Assembly (NCBI GenBank): GCA_027037025.1
Contig: JALWBS010000035.1
Span: forward strand, 1 to 12,120
Direction: 5' to 3'
Length of the DNA: 12,120 bases
Source: Desulfurococcales archaeon
Lineage (GTDB): Archaea; Thermoproteota; Thermoprotei_A; Sulfolobales; Ignisphaeraceae
Positions 11,687-12,120 of the stretch are shown piece by piece (position 1 is the stretch's first letter; each line of letters opens with the position of its first letter). The translations under genes and the position numbers were made by a program. The notes beneath the pieces are model-generated. The model was not told where the DNA came from. It did not search any database and saw nothing but the letters and a program-made list of their open reading frames with translations.

Positions 11687-12049
11687 ATGCCCGAGTACAA
11701 GCAGTGCATAGTTGTTAGAACCGATATCAAGATGAGCAAGGGCAAGCTCGCAGCTCAGGTAGCGCACGCAGCAGTGGAGGCTGTGCTTAGATGCCTCGAG
11801 AATCCGCTGTGGAGAGAGTGGATGAGGGAGTGGGTTAAGGAAGGTCAGAAGAAAGTTGTTTTGAGGGTATCCTCGCTACAGGAACTAGAGGAAATTGAGA
11901 GGAGAGCTAAGGAAATTGGGTTGCCAACCGCTAAGATCGTTGACGCTGGGAGAACCGAGCTACCTCCGGGAACGGTTACTGCGCTGGCTATAGGTCCTGC
12001 GCCGAGCGAGCTTATAGATAAGGTGACGGGGAGGTTGAAGCTACTTTGA
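11687..12049 (+). CDS. pth2: Peptidyl-tRNA hydrolase, archaeal/eukaryotic type (Pth2)
   Basis: Releases tRNA from prematurely dropped peptidyl-tRNA. It is unrelated to bacterial Pth. The Pth2 signature is clear: VVRTDIKMSKGKLAAQVAHA (9-28) with Lys18, Lys20 and His27, then VLRV, VDAGRTELPPGT (Asp86, Thr90, Thr96), and ALAIGPAP. I chose ATG 11687-11689 (120 residues, the usual length) because GGTGAT at 11676-11681 is an excellent ribosome-binding site. Upstream in-frame TTG codons at 11672 and 11675 would add LVIT, which is not family-like. The TGA at 12047-12049 overlaps the TTG start of the next gene, indicating an operon with the probable truD. Divergent from the Zn-ribbon operon. Confidence 0.95.
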   Translation: MPEYKQCIVVRTDIKMSKGKLAAQVAHAAVEAVLRCLENPLWREWMREWVKEGQKKVVLRVSSLQELEEIERRAKEIGLPTAKIVDAGRTELPPGTVTALAIGPAPSELIDKVTGRLKLL

Positions 12050-12120
12050 GGGCTATCGATAGCTTCGTTTCTAGCTACGTGATCGATCATGTTCTGGGAA
12101 TACATTTCCTAACATATCCC
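12046..12120 (+). CDS. truD: Probable tRNA pseudouridine synthase TruD, N-terminal fragment cut by the window edge
   Basis: An open frame of 25 codons runs from TTG 12046-12048 to the last base. The end, IDHVLGIHFLTYP, resembles the start of archaeal TruD enzymes, which modify uridine 13 in tRNA and begin with a similar segment before a GIGG motif that would lie just outside the window. GGGGAGG at 12028-12034 is a strong ribosome-binding site about 11 bases before the TTG. A GTG at 12079-12081 is a shorter alternative. The TTGA overlap with pth2 and the frequent pth2-truD pairing in Crenarchaeota support the call. Only 25 residues are visible, so the identification rests heavily on context. 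Confidence 0.6.
   Translation, partial: MRAIDSFVSSYVIDHVLGIHFLTYP

Noticed and set aside
1..12120. CRISPR array, insertion sequence, toxin-antitoxin or other mobile element
   Set aside because: No regularly spaced repeats, transposase motifs or flanking inverted repeats were seen; gene content is housekeeping-like and compact throughout.

Overview
The window is a gene-dense stretch of archaeal chromosome. Its gene content points to the Thermoproteota (Crenarchaeota), most likely a hyperthermophile of the Desulfurococcales or a near relative. The markers are ribosomal protein L13e, a PIN-domain/KH-domain ATPase next to the Holliday junction resolvase Hjc, FEN-1, aEF-1beta, Pth2 with a TruD start behind it, and a pyruvoyl decarboxylase of the AdoMetDC family. 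Promoters look archaeal (TATA boxes), leaders are short, and GTG and TTG starts are common. The species cannot be named from sequence alone. There is no rRNA, tRNA, CRISPR array or insertion sequence, and no stretch longer than about 220 bases without a gene.

Layout. Bases 1-1929 (+) hold the 3' part of glyA (serine hydroxymethyltransferase) followed directly by a CinA/MoCF-domain protein. Bases 1953-2627 (-) hold ribosomal protein L13e and a small helical protein of unknown function. A palindromic TATA box at 2659-2666 lies midway between L13e and the divergent hjc gene (2697-3155, +). hjc converges with and overlaps by 4 bases the gene for a PINA-type ATPase (3152-4699, -). The pair joins Holliday junction cleavage and branch migration. 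Bases 4778-5167 (-) encode a self-cleaving pyruvoyl decarboxylase (AdoMet or arginine). The 215-base gap behind it is the largest in the window and holds three TATA-like elements, G/C homopolymer tracts, a 14-bp direct repeat and an RNA-structure candidate over the next start codon. Bases 5383-6536 (+) hold a winged-helix protein coupled by ATGA overlap to a TatD-related metal hydrolase.

Bases 6597-7552 (-) form a three-gene cassette of overlapping unknown genes. Its last member carries two CX3CX3C motifs spaced like a disulfide-laddered helical hairpin. Bases 7636-8787 (+) hold an adenosine-specific kinase and an unrecognised protein with an extremely Lys/Arg/Ser-rich tail. This last gene converges with argF (8776-9720, -) with a 12-base overlap. 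Bases 9787-11624 (-) form an information-processing operon, in transcription order Zn-ribbon protein, aEF-1beta, small winged-helix protein, FEN-1. Bases 11687-12120 (+) hold pth2 and the start of a probable truD, overlapping by 4 bases.

Functionally the window mixes DNA recombination and replication (Hjc, PINA, FEN-1), translation (L13e, aEF-1beta, Zn-ribbon, Pth2, TruD) and metabolism (GlyA, ArgF, the pyruvoyl decarboxylase, adenosine kinase). The least explained parts are the 6.6-7.55 kb cassette, the basic-tailed protein at 8.1-8.8 kb, and the regulatory region at 5.17-5.38 kb.
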